Shown here: positions 15,027 through 15,872 of the stretch, one piece after another
Layout of the letters: every line of letters starts with the position of its first letter
How positions within the stretch are numbered: the first letter of the stretch is position 1
Source: Mobilitalea sp.
GTDB taxonomy: Bacteria; Bacillota_A; Clostridia; Lachnospirales; Lachnospiraceae
Length of the DNA: 15,872 nt
Assembly (NCBI GenBank): GCA_029974875.1
Contig: JARKQP010000708.1
Span: forward strand, 1-15,872
Direction: 5' to 3'
Notes under the pieces: generated by a model
Seen by the model: only the letters and a program-made list of their open reading frames with translations
Database searches by the model: none
Told to the model about the DNA's origin: nothing
Position numbers and translations under genes: made by a program

Positions 15027-15872
15027 TCACATTACTTTATAGAGCTCGTCGCTCTTTGGCGGTTCCAGGTAACGCCTTTCATCCTCATTTATGATAATGC
15101 GGTCATTTCCTTCCGTAATCCGTCCAATGACGGCACTGGCAATTCCTTCTGCCCTTAGCTGGTCAACCAATTGATTCGCCTTATCGGTAATTATCAGCAT
15201 ACAGCCGCTGGAAATCAGCATATATGGGTTAATATCATAAAATTCACAAATTTCTACCGTTTCCTGTTTTAAAAGGATCTTCTTTAAATCCACTTCCAAG
15301 CCCACCTTGGAAGCTGCCCCGATTTCCCATAGGGCGCCGAAGATTCCACCCTCCGTTACATCATGCATGGAGGTCACACCGTGGGATCTGGCGGCCATCG
15401 CTTCAGGAACCACGCTAATATAATCCATCAGCCCTTTTGCCCCTTCGATGAAGCTGGCGCTGTACTTCGTCTTAAGCTCTTCCTCTTTGGCAGCTGCTAT
15501 AATTGCCGTGCCCTCCAGGCCAGCCCATTTGGTCATGACTATTTCCTGTCCCGGCCTTGCACCGGCGGTTTTAATTACCTCCCGGCGCTTCATCTTTCCT
15601 ACGCCGGTCACGGTTATAATTGGTTGATGGACCGCTTTCGTGATCTCTGTATGGCCTCCAATAACATCCATATCCAGCCTGCAGCATACACCTTCAATCT
15701 CCTGCATCATTGCCCTAAGCTCTGCCTCTGAGGTTCCCTCCGGTAACAGGATGGTCAGCATAATTCCAATCAGCTCTGCCCCATTGGAGGCAATATCGTT
15801 TGCTGTGATATGCACGGCAAGTGTCCCGATATCCTGGACCGTTCCCGTAATAGGGTCTGTTGATATTACAAG
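15027..15872 (-). CDS. AIR synthase (PurM/HypE/ThiL-like) family protein, N terminus outside window
   Basis: The frame is open to the right edge, giving 281 residues of the C-terminal part; a GTG at 15815 is only an internal codon, because the preceding 19 codons read as conserved family sequence (TDPITG, then DIGTLAVH). The N-terminal half carries the DPITG nucleotide/Mg-binding motif and NDIASNGAE; VIGGHTE follows near residues 70-76 and the C-terminal lobe has HDVTEGGIFGALWEIG. These are signatures of the PurM/HypE/SelD/ThiL superfamily of ATP-using enzymes. It is not a clear HypE, since the C terminus ends in YKVM without the catalytic cysteine. Its reaction is unknown. It lies 43 bases upstream of the Lrp-type gene and probably shares its transcript. 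Confidence 0.88.
   Translation of the reverse strand, partial: LVISTDPITGTVQDIGTLAVHITANDIASNGAELIGIMLTILLPEGTSEAELRAMMQEIEGVCCRLDMDVIGGHTEITKAVHQPIITVTGVGKMKRREVIKTAGARPGQEIVMTKWAGLEGTAIIAAAKEEELKTKYSASFIEGAKGLMDYISVVPEAMAARSHGVTSMHDVTEGGIFGALWEIGAASKVGLEVDLKKILLKQETVEICEFYDINPYMLISSGCMLIITDKANQLVDQLRAEGIASAVIGRITEGNDRIIINEDERRYLEPPKSDELYKVM

Overview
The window reads as chromosome of a low-to-mid GC Gram-positive anaerobe, most likely a clostridial gut bacterium of the Lachnospiraceae type. The evidence is strong AGGAGG-type ribosome binding sites, a MutS2, a YesM/YesN two-component pair, a lipoprotein sugar-binding protein, an orphan CheX, and an Lrp/aminotransferase/AIR-synthase-like cluster of the kind seen in clostridia. 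This assignment rests on protein character only; no rRNA or other taxonomic marker is present.

Left part (1-3507, + strand): the 3' part of mutS2 runs in from the left edge, followed by an OmpR-type response regulator and its HAMP-type sensor kinase. The kinase gene meets the carbohydrate locus tail to tail at a nested hairpin region (3506-3570).

Centre (3604-11878): a carbohydrate uptake and degradation locus in two divergent arms. The minus arm has a lipoprotein ABC sugar-binding protein followed, translationally coupled, by an intracellular GH32-type glycosidase. The plus arm has two ABC permeases (MalF- and MalG-like), then a YesM-like sensor kinase and a YesN-like response regulator with an AraC output domain. 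No ATPase is encoded here, so a shared MsmX-type ATPase elsewhere is the likely motor. The 239-base divergent gap (6480-6718) holds a near-consensus promoter for the minus arm, a candidate activator-type promoter for the plus arm, and a related AATCTAA...ATTC element at both. This is the best candidate YesN operator. The inferred circuit is that YesM senses an extracellular cue, perhaps a fructan-type saccharide or the loaded binding protein, and YesN activates transport and hydrolysis.

Right part (11992-15872, - strand): reading leftward from the right edge come a PurM/HypE-like AIR synthase family protein (incomplete at its N terminus), an Lrp/AsnC regulator, a class I aminotransferase whose start overlaps the regulator's stop, then cheX with its own promoter, and trmL. 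Good intrinsic terminators abut or overlap the stop codons of cheX and trmL. The short spacer before the Lrp gene contains three arms of one hexamer that can form two mutually exclusive hairpins, one of which hides its Shine-Dalgarno sequence.

I see no CRISPR array, tRNA, rRNA, insertion sequence, phage gene or plainly new gene system. The most interesting signals are regulatory.
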